A stretch of 64,000 bases of DNA from Mycobacterium sp. ITM-2016-00316 (GCF_002968335.2 NZ_CP134398.1:4588001-4652000), one strand, 5' to 3'; shown: positions 37,782 to 47,635, counted from the first letter of the stretch. The notes: generated by a model from the letters alone, not told the origin. Numbers and translations are program-made.

Positions 37782-38831
37782 CTATCTCAGCTCGGGTGCG
37801 GCCTTTGCGCTGAACAGCGGCAGATCCAGGTAGGTCGCGACCCCGGGCGGTGCGGCACACACCGCCGGTATGGAGTTGACACAGTGCGCGGCGGTCGCCA
37901 CGACGCCAGGCTCAGGACCGTCCTCCCCGACCTCACCCTGGAAACCCTTGATGGAGACCGTGAAATCGGGGTTGCCGCGCACTTCCATCTCGTAGCGCTG
38001 CCCTTCGGGCCCGAAATCCCATGCCGGAGCCAGGTTCTCCTCGCCCATCAGCCAGTTGACCGTCACCCGCACCACCACCTGGTCGCCGACCACGGCTTCC
38101 CAGTGAAACTTGCGGGCCGCGACCTGCCCGGGTTCGATGACCCCGATCGGGGAATCGATCGGCGCCGTGGCCACGGCGATCTCTTGGCGAGCAACGATTT
38201 TCGGGTCGGCGTTGAATCCGAATTCGTCGACGCACATCCGCACGGCTTGGATGAATCCGCCGTCGAGCAGCTTCTGCATGGGGCCGGACAGCGCCTTGTC
38301 GGGGGTGTCGCCGAACCCCATGACATGGCGCACCACATCGGGTGCGTCATAAGTGCGCAGGTCGGAGAATTCCTCGGCCCGCACAAAGGTCACGCCGGTG
38401 GACATCACCGAGAACAGCAGCGGGAACTTCTCACTGATGCCGCCGGGGGCGATCCCGGTGCCGTGCAGCGTCGCGCCACCGGAGAGACCGGCCGCCCGCA
38501 GCGGTGCGGCCTGTTTCTCGCTCGGATAGACCCAGCCGACCGGGGTGACGACGTTCTTTCCCGACCGCAGTAGCGCGGCCACCTCGTCGGCGTTGGGCAT
38601 CAGCGGCGCATAGATGACGGCGTCCGCGTCCAGTGCCAGGATCTCCTCCACACTGCTGGTCGCGGTGATCCCGAGCGGTTCGCCACCGATGAGTTCGCCC
38701 ACGTCACGTCCGTGCTTGGCCTGCGAATGCACCCAACAACCGATCAGTTCCAGGTCAGGGTGCTCAAGCACACCCTTGATGGCGGCGACGCCGACACCAC
38801 CCGTGGCCCACTGCACAACCCGCAATGCCAT
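37782..38831 (-). CDS. Dihydrodipicolinate reductase-like NAD(P)-binding protein (Rv1059-like)
   Basis: A 349-residue protein with a Rossmann N-terminus (VVQWATGGVGVAAIKGVLEHPDL) and HGTGIAPGGISEKFPLL, a pattern of mycobacterial dihydrodipicolinate-reductase-like oxidoreductases. Lysine synthesis is an unlikely role; a perfect KstR palindrome 22 bp upstream of the ATG points to steroid or related lipid metabolism. Position between alcohol dehydrogenase and fadD14 region suits Rv1059. Ribosome site GAAGGGCGG. Confidence 0.85.
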   Translation of the reverse strand: MALRVVQWATGGVGVAAIKGVLEHPDLELIGCWVHSQAKHGRDVGELIGGEPLGITATSSVEEILALDADAVIYAPLMPNADEVAALLRSGKNVVTPVGWVYPSEKQAAPLRAAGLSGGATLHGTGIAPGGISEKFPLLFSVMSTGVTFVRAEEFSDLRTYDAPDVVRHVMGFGDTPDKALSGPMQKLLDGGFIQAVRMCVDEFGFNADPKIVARQEIAVATAPIDSPIGVIEPGQVAARKFHWEAVVGDQVVVRVTVNWLMGEENLAPAWDFGPEGQRYEMEVRGNPDFTVSIKGFQGEVGEDGPEPGVVATAAHCVNSIPAVCAAPPGVATYLDLPLFSAKAAPELR

Positions 38832-38853
38832 AACCCGCCCTTCCACACAAAAC

Positions 38854-38867
38854 TAGAACACGTTCTA
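38854..38867. promoter_or_regulatory. Perfect KstR palindrome
   Basis: TAGAACACGTTCTA is a perfect 14-bp palindrome and an exact match to the KstR consensus TNNAACNNGTTNNA. It lies 22 bp upstream of the reductase-like gene (minus strand) and 47 bp before the EmbR-like ATG, so KstR could affect either. Confidence 0.75.
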
Positions 38868-38914
38868 CCACTTTGCGGGCACGGTTCGCGGGGATCCGGG
38901 CACAATAGTGAGTC

Positions 38915-40042
38915 ATGAGCGGCGTCGACTTCGGGGTGCTCGGCCCGCTGCAGCTCAGCGTGAACGGATCGCCGGTAGCGCTGGGTACGCCGAAGCAACG
39001 CGCGGTGCTGGCCATGCTGGTGATGAGCCGCAACCGCCCGATCAGCAGTGACGCACTGGTCGGCGCGGCCTGGGAACAGTTCCCACCGCCGGAGCCCAAG
39101 GCCAGCCTGCATTCCTACATCTCCAACCTGCGCAAGCTGATCAGCGGCGGCGGTTCGGACGGCCGGATGATCCTGGCCAGCGCGCCGCCGGGTTACCGGC
39201 TGACCGTCACCGACGACGGATGCGACCTCGGACGTTTCGTGGCGGCCAAGAACGCCGGCGTGCAGGCTGCCGCGGCCAGCCAGTTCGAGCAGGCCAGCAC
39301 TCACCTGTCCGAGGCGCTGGCGCAGTGGCGCGGACCGGTGCTCGATGACCTCCGCGATTTCGAGTTCGTCGGCCCGTTCGCCACCGCGCTCATCGAGGAC
39401 AAGGTTGTCGCTCACACCGCGCACGCCGAGGCCGAAATCGCCTGCAACCGAGGCCATGCCGTGATCGGAACACTGGAATCACTGGTGGCCGAGCACCCCT
39501 ACCGTGAACCGCTGTGGACACAGCTGATCACCGCGTACTACGTCAGCGAGCGGCAATCCGACGCACTGGACGCCTATCAGCGGCTGCGCAGCACGCTGGC
39601 CGAGGATCTCGGTATCGACCCGGGCCCCACGGTGCGCGCGCTGTCCGAACGTATCCTGCGCCAGGAACCCATCAACACCCGCCGGGCCGCCCGCACCACG
39701 GCCGTGCACAAGATCGACATCGACATCCGCACCGCGACCGGCGCGCAGTCCGCACCCGCGCAGATGCGGGCTGCCTCCGGGCGGGTGTATCCGCTGCTGT
39801 CGGCCGCGACGCGGATCGGCCGGCTGCCCGACAACGACATCGTGCTCGACGACCTCAGCGTCAGCCGCCACCACGCGGTCATCATCGACACCGGCACCAG
39901 CTACGTCATCACCGACCTACGATCGGCCAACGGCGTCGAGGTGGCCGGGCACCGCATCCGTGGTACCGCCACGCTCACCAGCGGCGACCGTGTGCGGGTG
40001 TGCGACCACGAGTTCGTGTTCGAGATTGCGCCGGCCCGCTGA
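38915..40042 (+). CDS. EmbR-like SARP transcription regulator with FHA domain
   Basis: A 375-residue regulator with three parts: winged-helix DNA-binding domain (residues 1-100, FGVLGPLQLSVNGSPVALGT), bacterial transcription activation domain (105-250) and C-terminal FHA domain (about 285-375) with the phosphothreonine-binding pattern RIGRLPDNDIV...SVSRHHAV. This is the EmbR architecture; EmbR binds phosphorylated PknH through its FHA domain. The kinase gene 70 bp downstream makes this a self-contained regulator-kinase pair, maybe a paralogue of the true embR. Confidence 0.9.
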   Translation: MSGVDFGVLGPLQLSVNGSPVALGTPKQRAVLAMLVMSRNRPISSDALVGAAWEQFPPPEPKASLHSYISNLRKLISGGGSDGRMILASAPPGYRLTVTDDGCDLGRFVAAKNAGVQAAAASQFEQASTHLSEALAQWRGPVLDDLRDFEFVGPFATALIEDKVVAHTAHAEAEIACNRGHAVIGTLESLVAEHPYREPLWTQLITAYYVSERQSDALDAYQRLRSTLAEDLGIDPGPTVRALSERILRQEPINTRRAARTTAVHKIDIDIRTATGAQSAPAQMRAASGRVYPLLSAATRIGRLPDNDIVLDDLSVSRHHAVIIDTGTSYVITDLRSANGVEVAGHRIRGTATLTSGDRVRVCDHEFVFEIAPAR

Positions 40043-40112
40043 GCTTCCCCTGTGGGCGCTGCGCCGAACCGTTAATGTGATGGGCCGACACACTCCAGGA
40101 GAAGCAGGGGAA

Positions 40113-41738
40113 ATGACCGGGCCGACGTCGCGTGAGGGTACCGATTTCGGCCGTTATCGACTGCGCCGACTCATCGGGCGCGGCGGCATGGGCGAAGTCT
40201 ATGAAGCCGAGGACACCGAGAAGGACCGTATCGTCGCGCTGAAACTGCTGCCCGAAGGTGTGTCCCACGACCCGGTGTTCCGCAAACGGCTACAGCGCGA
40301 AGCACATTCGGCGGGCCGGCTGCAGGAACCGCATGTGGTGCCGATCCATGACTACGGCGAGATCGACGGCGTGCTCTACGTCGACATGCGGATGATCAAC
40401 GGGGCCGATCTGCGCAAGATCCTGAAGAGCTACGGTCCGATGACGCCGGCCCGCGCGGTCGCCATCGTGCGCCAGATCGCCTCGGCGCTGGACGCCGCGC
40501 ACGAGAGCGGCATCATGCACCGCGACGTCAAACCGGAGAACATCCTGATCACCCGGGATGACTTCGCCTATCTGGTGGACTTCGGCATCGCCAACGCCGC
40601 CAGCGATGAGAAGCTGACCGAATTGGGCACCGCGGTAGGCACTTACGCGTACATGGCACCGGAGCGGTTCACCAGCGACCAGGTGACCTACCGCGCCGAC
40701 GTGTACGCGCTGACCTGTGTACTGCACGAATGCCTGACCGGATCGCAGCCCTATCCCGGCGACAGCGTCAGCATGGTGATCACCGCGCATCTGATGCAGC
40801 CGATCCCGGCCCCGAGCCAGGCTCGGCCCGGTATCCCGGCCGCGTTCGACCGCGTCGTCTCCCGCGGGATGGCCAAGAAACCCGCCGACCGGTTCGCCAG
40901 CGCCGGAGATCTGGCCGCGGCGGCCACCGATGCCCTGAGCGTGCGTGACCAGGACCAGGCGGCACACATCGTGCAACGCGGTGAAGACGCCAACCGCCCC
41001 GGTCAGCGGTTCGGCGGGCCACCCCCGCCACCGCCGTACGGGGCAACACCCCCACCAGGCTCCACTCCTGCCCCGTTCTACGCCGCACCGCCACCGAACT
41101 GGCACACCCCGCCACCCGGCCGCCCGCCGCAGCCCAAGAAGACGACGCCGTGGTTGCCCATCGCGGCCGCCGCCGGTGTGCTGGTCCTGGTACTGGGCGC
41201 GGTGGGCGTCTACTTCATGGTGAAACCCGAGGACACCAAGGCCGCCCCGTCCACCACAACCTCGGCGGCCACCACCGCCGCCGAGCGGACCACCCGCACC
41301 CGGGCCCCCGACCCGGGGACCTTGCAGGATCGTCTGTTCGGCATGCTGCCGCAGGGGTATGACCCGGGCGTGTGCCAGCCGGTCGATCCGCCGGTGCCCG
41401 GTGCGCTGGCGACCGTGGACTGCGGGCCGTCGAGCATGCCGGGCGGTCCCGTCGCCTCGCGGTACTCGACGTTCCCCGACCAAGGCGCCCTGCGGGCCAA
41501 CTTCGACGAGGCGATCGGCGAGACCGCCGAGCTGATGCCGTGCCCGAACAGCACCATGGACTCCCCCACCACCTGGCACTACACCGACACCCCGCAGAAG
41601 GCCGAGGGCTCCATCGCCTGCGGCACCTACAACGACAGCCCGGACCTCACCTGGACCAAGAACGACGGTCTGCTGCTCGGCAACGCCCAGGGCCCGAGCC
41701 TCGACGAGTTGCATCAATGGTGGCTGGCCTACGGCTGA
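40113..41738 (+). CDS. PknH-like transmembrane Ser/Thr protein kinase
   Basis: A 541-residue kinase. Kinase domain residues 13-275: glycine loop GRGGMGEVY, Lys44 (VALKLL), HRD at 136-138 (MHRDVKPEN), DFG at 156-158; activation loop Thr169, 173 and 177 could be autophosphorylated. Then a Pro-rich juxtamembrane linker, one membrane helix (about 388-411), a Thr-rich stalk and an extracellular sensor domain of about 115 residues with Cys pairs, like the PknH sensor. ATG at 40113 after AGGAGAAGCAGGGGA. Its natural partner is the EmbR-like protein upstream. Confidence 0.93.
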   Translation: MTGPTSREGTDFGRYRLRRLIGRGGMGEVYEAEDTEKDRIVALKLLPEGVSHDPVFRKRLQREAHSAGRLQEPHVVPIHDYGEIDGVLYVDMRMINGADLRKILKSYGPMTPARAVAIVRQIASALDAAHESGIMHRDVKPENILITRDDFAYLVDFGIANAASDEKLTELGTAVGTYAYMAPERFTSDQVTYRADVYALTCVLHECLTGSQPYPGDSVSMVITAHLMQPIPAPSQARPGIPAAFDRVVSRGMAKKPADRFASAGDLAAAATDALSVRDQDQAAHIVQRGEDANRPGQRFGGPPPPPPYGATPPPGSTPAPFYAAPPPNWHTPPPGRPPQPKKTTPWLPIAAAAGVLVLVLGAVGVYFMVKPEDTKAAPSTTTSAATTAAERTTRTRAPDPGTLQDRLFGMLPQGYDPGVCQPVDPPVPGALATVDCGPSSMPGGPVASRYSTFPDQGALRANFDEAIGETAELMPCPNSTMDSPTTWHYTDTPQKAEGSIACGTYNDSPDLTWTKNDGLLLGNAQGPSLDELHQWWLAYG

Positions 41739-41779
41739 GGCCGCACCCCAAGAATTCATCAAGAACGTCGTTGGACGCT

Positions 41780-41815
41780 GATGTCACCCCCGGATCACGC
41801 CGGGGCTCAGACATC
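41780..41815. terminator. Two-tier hairpin after the kinase gene
   Basis: CCCCGG (41788-41793) pairs with CCGGGG (41800-41805) and the flanking GATGTC (41780-41785) with GACATC (41810-41815). It lies 42 bp past the kinase stop and ends 14 bp before the DUF732 ATG, so it is either the kinase terminator or part of the leader of the next gene. Confidence 0.5.
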
Positions 41816-41828
41816 CAGGGGAGAAACG

Positions 41829-42164
41829 ATGTTCGCTGTTCAGCGCCTGATCCAGTCCGCAGGCCTCGCACTGGTGGCCGGTTTGTCCGGCCTCGCCACC
41901 GCCGGCACCGCGAGCGCCATCACCTCCGCCGATGATGCGGCGTTCCTGGCCGATATCCGCTACGAGGGCATCTCCTACGAGTCCGCGGTCCAGGTCATCT
42001 CGAACGCTCATGAGGTGTGCGCCGAGCTGGACTCCGGGGTCCAGGCCACCGATATCGGCCTGGACATCCTGGAATACACCGACCTGAACACCCGGCAGGC
42101 CGCGGCGTTCATCGTCATGTCGATCGGCTACTACTGCCCGCAGCACACCGGCGCATTCGCTTGA
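41829..42164 (+). CDS. Secreted DUF732 family protein
   Basis: A 111-residue secreted protein: signal peptide to about residue 31 ([10 protein letters not shown]), then a compact DUF732 domain ([36 protein letters not shown]) with two Cys, one in HEVCAEL and one in GYYCPQH, that likely form a disulfide. DUF732 proteins are numerous in mycobacteria and of unknown role. The ATG at 41829 follows AGGGGAGAAACG. Confidence 0.9.
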   Translation: MFAVQRLIQSAGLALVAGLSGLATAGTASAITSADDAAFLADIRYEGISYESAVQVISNAHEVCAELDSGVQATDIGLDILEYTDLNTRQAAAFIVMSIGYYCPQHTGAFA

Positions 42165-42208
42165 CGGTTATGTTGAGGCCCAACGCAACGGAGCGAAAGG
42201 GGCCACAG

Positions 42209-43399
42209 ATGGCCAATCGGGTGTTTGTCGTCGGTGTCGGGATGACCAAGTTCGAGAAGCCGGGCCGGCGCGAGGGCTGGGACTACCCCCAGATGGCCAA
42301 CGAGTCGGGCACGAAGGCACTCGCCGACGCCGGGATCGACTACAGCCAGGTCCAGCAGGGCTACGTCGGATACTGTTCCGGAGATTCCACCTCGGGCCAG
42401 CGCGCGCTGTACGAACTCGGCATGACGGGTATCCCGATCGTCAACGTCAACAACAACTGCTCCACCGGGTCGACCGCGCTCTACCTTGCCGCACAGTCGA
42501 TCCGGGGTGGACTTGCCGACTGCGTGATCGCACTGGGCTTCGAGAAGATGCAGCCCGGCTCGCTCGGCGGTGGCGCCGACGACCGCGAGTCACCACTGGG
42601 CAGGCATGTGAAGGCGCTGGCCGAGATCGACGAGTTCGCCTTCCCGGTGGCGCCGTGGATGTTCGGTGCGGCCGGCCGCGAACACATGAAGAAGTACGGA
42701 AGCACTGCTGAACATTTTGCAAAAATCGGCTACAAGAACCACAAGCATTCGGTCAACAACCCGTACGCCCAGTTCCAGGACGAGTACACCCTCGACGACA
42801 TCCTGGGCGCCAAGATGATCTCCGACCCGCTGACCAAACTGCAGTGTTCCCCGACCTCGGACGGTTCCGGTGCCGCGATCGTGGTGAGCGAGGACTTCGT
42901 GGCCAAACACGGACTTGCCGAGCAGGCCGTCGAGATCGTCGGTCAGGCGATGACCACAGACTTCGCCTCCACCTTCGACGGCAGCGCCGCCAACATCATC
43001 GGCTATGACATGAACGTCCAAGCCGCGCAGCAGGTCTACTCGCAGTCCGGGCTCGGACCGGAGGACTTCCAGGTCATCGAGCTGCACGACTGCTTCTCCG
43101 CCAACGAGCTGCTGCTGTACGAGGCGCTGGGCCTGTGCGGCCCCGGTGAGGCGCCGAAGTTGATCGACGACAACGACACCACCTACGGCGGCCGCTGGGT
43201 GGTCAACCCGTCCGGCGGGCTGATCTCCAAGGGGCATCCGCTCGGCGCGACCGGCCTGGCACAGTGTGCGGAGCTGACCTGGCAGCTGCGCGGCACCGCC
43301 GACAAGCGTCAGGTCGACAATGTCAGTGCCGCCCTGCAGCACAACATCGGACTCGGTGGCGCGGCCGTCGTGACGGCCTACCAACGCGCCGAGCGCTAG
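42209..43399 (+). CDS. Lipid-transfer protein/SCP-x-type thiolase
   Basis: A 396-residue thiolase-superfamily protein of the sterol carrier protein-x group (mycobacterial Ltp). [18 protein letters not shown] carries the active Cys, [19 protein letters not shown] and [17 protein letters not shown] the His and second site residues. Members act in thiolytic or retro-aldol cleavage of sterol side chains; a role in steroid or branched lipid breakdown fits the KstR sites nearby. Ribosome site GCGAAAGGGG. The stop overlaps a convergent small gene by 4 bp. Confidence 0.92.
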   Translation: MANRVFVVGVGMTKFEKPGRREGWDYPQMANESGTKALADAGIDYSQVQQGYVGYCSGDSTSGQRALYELGMTGIPIVNVNNNCSTGSTALYLAAQSIRGGLADCVIALGFEKMQPGSLGGGADDRESPLGRHVKALAEIDEFAFPVAPWMFGAAGREHMKKYGSTAEHFAKIGYKNHKHSVNNPYAQFQDEYTLDDILGAKMISDPLTKLQCSPTSDGSGAAIVVSEDFVAKHGLAEQAVEIVGQAMTTDFASTFDGSAANIIGYDMNVQAAQQVYSQSGLGPEDFQVIELHDCFSANELLLYEALGLCGPGEAPKLIDDNDTTYGGRWVVNPSGGLISKGHPLGATGLAQCAELTWQLRGTADKRQVDNVSAALQHNIGLGGAAVVTAYQRAER

Positions 43400-43728
43400 G
43401 GTTTGCCGCGGCTCGGCGTCTGCTGGGCGACGCCGTGCCGCAACGGTGAGGTGGCCTGGGCCGCCGTCGACTCCTGGACCGGAGATCCGCCCTGTCCGCC
43501 CACGACCCGCGGTGCGTTGGCCGGATTTCCCTGCGACGGCGTGGCGCCGGATTCGAGTTCGCGCTGCCGGGCTTCCAGTACCTCGAGCACCGGCACCCTC
43601 GCGGCGTGGCCTGCTTCGTGGGTCAGGACAGCGGTCAGTTGCTCCAGGTCGAGAGCCCGGACCCGGTGACGCAGGTCGCCGAGTGAGATCTGGTCATAGT
43701 CCGGGATCGGTAGGTCGGAATCGGTCAT
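43396..43728 (-). CDS. Conserved small hypothetical protein
   Basis: A 110-residue protein without membrane helix. The N-terminal half is helical and acidic ([29 protein letters not shown]) with an [22 protein letters not shown] segment; the C-terminal half is Gly/Ser/Gln/Pro-rich and probably disordered. HEAGH looks like a metalloprotease motif but the context is a short helix in a small protein, so I read nothing into it. Coupled to the upstream gene through ATGA. Confidence 0.75.
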   Translation of the reverse strand: MTDSDLPIPDYDQISLGDLRHRVRALDLEQLTAVLTHEAGHAARVPVLEVLEARQRELESGATPSQGNPANAPRVVGGQGGSPVQESTAAQATSPLRHGVAQQTPSRGKP

Positions 43729-44096
43729 GGCTCATCGCTCCTTCTCGTCACATCGTCGATTACCGGGAACAGTGATTCGCCGTCTTCGGGGACACCGTCG
43801 ATCTGGCCGTGGTGCACGCCGGGTGGGCCACTGGCGACATCGGAGCCCTCGACAACCTCCGGAACGATGTCGGGTTCTTCCTCGGCGAGGCGATGGTCCA
43901 GGGTGTCGCCCTCACGCTGTTCGTCGGTCGACATGCCGAACTTGTCGGCACCGCTCCAATCCTCGGGCGGGTCGACCACCTCGTCACCGTCGGCGTTGCG
44001 CACGTCGTCGGAGTCGGTGGCCTCCATGGGGCTCAACAGATCGTCGGCACCGCCGAGATCGTTGGCGGACGTGGTGTCGATATTTTCGGTACCCAT
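43725..44096 (-). CDS. Acidic DUF5709-type protein
   Basis: A 123-residue very acidic, probably disordered protein (MGTENIDTTSANDLGGADDLL...). Segments such as SPMEATDSDDVR and DPPEDWSGADKFGMSTDEQREGDTLDHRLAEEEPD match the actinobacterial DUF5709 pattern. Its TGA overlaps the next ATG (43725-43728), so the two small proteins are made together. Function unknown. Confidence 0.82.
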   Translation of the reverse strand: MGTENIDTTSANDLGGADDLLSPMEATDSDDVRNADGDEVVDPPEDWSGADKFGMSTDEQREGDTLDHRLAEEEPDIVPEVVEGSDVASGPPGVHHGQIDGVPEDGESLFPVIDDVTRRSDEP

Positions 44097-44148
44097 CCCA
44101 CCAGGGTTGCCATCTGGCGCCGGCCTAAACAGTTCGCATCACGTGGGA

Positions 44149-45777
44149 TCACACAGTGGTGATCTCGTAGTCACCGGCGGCGTGCCGGGCGCGGATGGTC
44201 TTCTTGTCGTACTTGCCGACGCTGGTGCGTGGCACCTGGTCGACGAAGGTCCACCGCTCCGGTAGCCACCAGCGAACCACCTTGTCGGCCAGGAACTCCC
44301 GCAGCTCCTCGGGCGCGTGGCTGGCGCCCTCCTGCAGCACCACCACGGCCAGCGGGCGCTCCTGCCACTTGTCGTCGGGCACCCCGACGACGGCGGCCTC
44401 CAGGACGCCCGGGTGACCGATCAGATGGTTCTCCAGTTCCACCGAGGAGATCCATTCACCGCCGGATTTGATCACGTCCTTCGCCCGGTCGGTCAGCGTC
44501 ACGAATCCGTCGGCATCGATGCGACCGACATCACCGGTGCGCAGCCACCCGCCGTCGAACTTCTCCGCATCCCGGCCAAGGTAATAGCCACCGGTGATCC
44601 AGGGTCCTCGAACCTCCAACTCGCCCACCGACTCTCCGTCGGTGGGTACCGGGTCACCGGCGTCGTCGACGACGCGGACCTCGACACCGCACATCGGCCG
44701 GCCCTGGGTGGTACGCATCACCCAGTGCCGATCCTCGGTGACACCGGGTAGGGGTTTGGCCACTGTCGCCAGCGGCGAGGTCTCCGTCATGCCCCAGGCC
44801 TGCTGGATGTACACCCCGTGTTGCTGCTCGAACGTCTGCATCAGCGACAGCGGCACCGCCGATCCGCCGCAGGCGACCAGTCGCAGTGACGAAACATCAT
44901 GTCCCGGGCTTCTTTCCAGGCAGTGCATCACATCGTTCCAGATCGTCGGCACCGCACCGGCCACGGTGGGTCTGCGCGACTCGATCAGTTCGATCAACGA
45001 CGCTCCGTCCAGGAAGCGGTCCGGCATCACCAGATCGGCACCGGCCATCAGGGCCGCGTAGGCCAGCCCCCAGGCGTTGGCATGGAACATCGGCACGATC
45101 GGCAGCACGACATCATCGCTGCCGACGTCGAGGGCACTGGCGGTGCACGCGGTCAGTGAATGCAGGTAGGTCGAGCGATGGCTGTAGACAACACCTTTGG
45201 GGTTTCCGGTGGTGCCGCTGGTGTAGCACATCGCCGCCGCGGAGTTCTCGTCGACATCGGGCCAGTCGAACTGCCCCGGCTGCCCGGCCAGCACATCGGC
45301 GTAGCGCAGCACCGTCACGCCGGCATCGTCGAGCGGTCCGGTGTCGCCGTCACCGGCGATGATGACGGTGTGCACCGTGCTCAGCAGCGGCAGGACGGGA
45401 GCCAGCAGCGGTATCAGCGAGGCGTCGGCGACGATGATCTGGTCCTCGGCCTCGTCGGCGATGAAGGCGATCTGTTCGGCAGCCAGCCGGATGTTCAGCG
45501 TGTGCAGCACTGCGCCCATGGCGGGGACGGCAAGGTAGACGGCGAGATGCTCGGCGTTGTTCCACATGAAGGTGCCGACCCGCTGGTCGCCGGTGATGCC
45601 GAGACCACGCAGCCCGTGCGCCAGTCGGGCCGTCTGTTCACCGAGTTCGCGGTAGGTGGTGCTGCGGTATCCGCCCTGTCCGGTGGCGGTGGTGACGACG
45701 CGGTCGCCGTTCACTGCGCAGGCGTGCCGCAGGATGGCGGCGATGGTCAGGGGCCAGCTCTGCATGGTGGACTGCAC
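44149..45777 (-). CDS. fadD14: Long-chain fatty-acid-CoA ligase FadD14
   Basis: A 542-residue acyl-CoA synthetase. AMP-binding P-loop [17 protein letters not shown], the motif [12 protein letters not shown] and the C-terminal [12 protein letters not shown] and VGKYDKK Lys are present. Length and position between the Rv1059- and Rv1057-like genes fit FadD14 (Rv1058, 543 residues). The start is set at the GTG at 45777, giving the usual FadD opening MQSTMQ; an in-frame GTG at 45816 would add 13 residues. No Shine-Dalgarno is visible. Confidence 0.88.
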   Translation of the reverse strand: MQSTMQSWPLTIAAILRHACAVNGDRVVTTATGQGGYRSTTYRELGEQTARLAHGLRGLGITGDQRVGTFMWNNAEHLAVYLAVPAMGAVLHTLNIRLAAEQIAFIADEAEDQIIVADASLIPLLAPVLPLLSTVHTVIIAGDGDTGPLDDAGVTVLRYADVLAGQPGQFDWPDVDENSAAAMCYTSGTTGNPKGVVYSHRSTYLHSLTACTASALDVGSDDVVLPIVPMFHANAWGLAYAALMAGADLVMPDRFLDGASLIELIESRRPTVAGAVPTIWNDVMHCLERSPGHDVSSLRLVACGGSAVPLSLMQTFEQQHGVYIQQAWGMTETSPLATVAKPLPGVTEDRHWVMRTTQGRPMCGVEVRVVDDAGDPVPTDGESVGELEVRGPWITGGYYLGRDAEKFDGGWLRTGDVGRIDADGFVTLTDRAKDVIKSGGEWISSVELENHLIGHPGVLEAAVVGVPDDKWQERPLAVVVLQEGASHAPEELREFLADKVVRWWLPERWTFVDQVPRTSVGKYDKKTIRARHAAGDYEITTV

Positions 45778-45881
45778 GCGGGCGATGTTAGTGCTCACCG
45801 AGACGCGGTTTGTCACGTTTCGCCATCTGGCGGCGATGTACAGGGCAGAACAGTTTCAGCACCTCAGACAGGGGGCGCGCC

Positions 45882-46196
45882 ATGCGTCCGATCGCAGTGA
45901 CCACCGGATTGCTCGCCGCCGCGGTGCTGGCGGTACCGCCGCCGGCCTCGGCCGAGCAAACCGCCCTGGAGACCATCGGGATGCTGGGGTCCCAGGGCTA
46001 CACCGTGAACGTCGACCGGATCGGCAGCGCACCGCTGGAGCAGTGCACCGTCACCGGGATCCGCAATCCTCAGCAGGTCACCCGGTGGGTGAGCGTCGAG
46101 GACGACGGCTGGGACAAGCACGGCGACGACGACACCGACCTGGTGGAAATTGTGGTCAGCCAGTCGATTTCGGTATCGCTGGACTGCAACCGCTGA
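45882..46196 (+). CDS. Small secreted two-Cys protein (family member 1)
   Basis: A 104-residue exported protein: signal peptide MRPIAVTTGLLAAAVLAVPPPASA, then about 80 residues with exactly two Cys (EQCTVTGIRN and the C-terminal LDCNR). It shares the pattern GxxVxVxRxGSAPLxxCxVTxI and the end TLDCxR with the protein at 57501-57800, so the two are paralogues. The mature chain differs by an acidic insert (DDGWDKHGDDDTD). Function unknown. Confidence 0.85.
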   Translation: MRPIAVTTGLLAAAVLAVPPPASAEQTALETIGMLGSQGYTVNVDRIGSAPLEQCTVTGIRNPQQVTRWVSVEDDGWDKHGDDDTDLVEIVVSQSISVSLDCNR

Positions 46197-46206
46197 GCCG
46201 CGGAGT

Positions 46207-47229
46207 TCAGACCCCGACCGGTGCCAGCTCACGCACCGCGTCGAATGCCACGGCGTCGAACGGCGAGTACATCGGTGCCGGCGCGGCCACCCGGAATGCG
46301 GTGACATTGCCCTCGACATCGGCGACATAGAGCCGGTCACCCTGAGCGTTCAGCGCGGCAGCCGCCGGGCGGGCGCCGACGGTGATGGTCTCCACGACCT
46401 CGTGGGTGACCGTGCACAGCACCGCGACCTGGTCGTAGTCGACGACATAGGCGCGCGCACCGTCGGCCGACAGCGCCATCTGGATCGGCAGGGTGCCTGC
46501 ACCGATGCTCGCCGTGACGGTGAAGGTCTTCGGATCGACGACCTCGATGACGCCGCGGGCCTGCAGATCGGAGGTCAGTGCGTAGACGGTGCCGTCGGCC
46601 GCGACGGCCAGGTCCCGGATCGGTGCGCCGAAGGCGATCGACTTACGCGCCTTGGCGGTTTCGGTGTCGACGACCACCACGCGGCTGCCACGGCTGGTGG
46701 TCACGGCCGCGTAGAGCCGCCGGCCGGACGGATCCGCGGCGAGGGCGTCGATGGTGGATCCGGCGCCTGCGCCGATGTCGACGGTGCCGACGCGGTCGGC
46801 GGTGATGTCGATGACGGCCACGTCCACATGGTCGTGTCCGGCGCGGGCGGCGTAGGCACGCTTACCGTCGGGGCTGGCCGCCACCGCGGTGACCGAGAAC
46901 GCCAGCGGGTAGTGGCCCACCACCGAGTTGGTGCGGGTGTCGATCACCTGGACGGCGTCGGCGTCGAGATCGCTGGTTACCACGAAGGCACGGTCATCGG
47001 TCAGCGCGACCGCGAAGGGCTCGCCCTCGACGGGCACCACGGCCGGCGCCCCGGCGCTGTCGGGCCGGACCACCGTGATGCTGTTGTCGCCGTAGTTGGC
47101 CACCACGATGGTGTCGGCATTGGCCGTCAGGTCGGCGATCGGGCCGCGGTCGATCGCGACCGAGCCCGCGAAAGCGGTTTGCGAGTCATTCAGCGCTGCC
47201 GCATTGGCGCGCACGAAAACACTTGCCAT
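46207..47229 (-). CDS. YncE-like beta-propeller protein (Rv1057-like)
   Basis: A 340-residue protein made of repeated beta-propeller blades: TIVVANYGDNSITVV, RAYAARAGHDHVDVAVID, RLYAAVTTSRGSRVVVVDTE, RAYVVDYDQVAVL and RLYVADVEGNVTAF. It fits Rv1057, a stress-induced seven-bladed propeller protein under MprAB and SigE control. No signal peptide is evident. GGAGGTGTCGAAGAG precedes the ATG. The upstream region has two CTCAG repeats one helical turn apart that might be an MprA site. Confidence 0.85.
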   Translation of the reverse strand: MASVFVRANAAALNDSQTAFAGSVAIDRGPIADLTANADTIVVANYGDNSITVVRPDSAGAPAVVPVEGEPFAVALTDDRAFVVTSDLDADAVQVIDTRTNSVVGHYPLAFSVTAVAASPDGKRAYAARAGHDHVDVAVIDITADRVGTVDIGAGAGSTIDALAADPSGRRLYAAVTTSRGSRVVVVDTETAKARKSIAFGAPIRDLAVAADGTVYALTSDLQARGVIEVVDPKTFTVTASIGAGTLPIQMALSADGARAYVVDYDQVAVLCTVTHEVVETITVGARPAAAALNAQGDRLYVADVEGNVTAFRVAAPAPMYSPFDAVAFDAVRELAPVGV

Positions 47230-47635
47230 CTCTTCGACACCTCCGCCGGATGACTATCCCGGCACTTGATTCAGTCGCCAGCGCCCGAGTTGAGCGCGTT
47301 TGGGACGAGTCTAGCGACGAAAAAACCTACCCAAAGCGGCCGTCGGCCGCTTGCCGAGTTCACCGACGTTACACCTCTCAGACATCCCTCAGGAAAATAT
47401 CGTTATCCAGTTGTGACCTATCTGGAGCAAAGAGCAAGATGCGTTATCAACGTCTACTTTTCTGACTACAGCAAACTGCCATCGGGCCTCAAACCACACC
47501 CGTCACACACAGGATTCTCAGACCTCGCCGGGAAAATGCAATACAGATCACAGCCGACACGTCAGCAAACTTCTCGCGTCGGCAGTCAACGGCCCGAGGC
47601 TGCGTAGTTGACGTAGCTGAAAAATTAGCGGGGCG
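47230..47635. other. 406-bp intergenic region, unusually AT-rich in part
   Basis: It separates the propeller gene (reading left) from the stop of the SH3/CHAP-like gene. Between about 47390 and 47640 the sequence is far richer in A and T than the rest of the window (for example AGGAAAATATCGTTATCCAG). Direct repeats TCTCAG (47376-47381) and CCTCAG (47387-47392) lie 147-163 bp before the propeller start. Short reading frames here show no codon bias or ribosome site, so I call no gene. Confidence 0.6.

Noticed and set aside
43396..43728. HEAGH in the small protein taken as a zinc protease motif
   Set aside because: The protein has 110 residues with no third ligand context and a disordered half; the match is likely chance.
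46150..47253. A 367-codon plus-strand frame
   Set aside because: Antisense to the beta-propeller gene; Gly/Asp/Arg-rich shadow.
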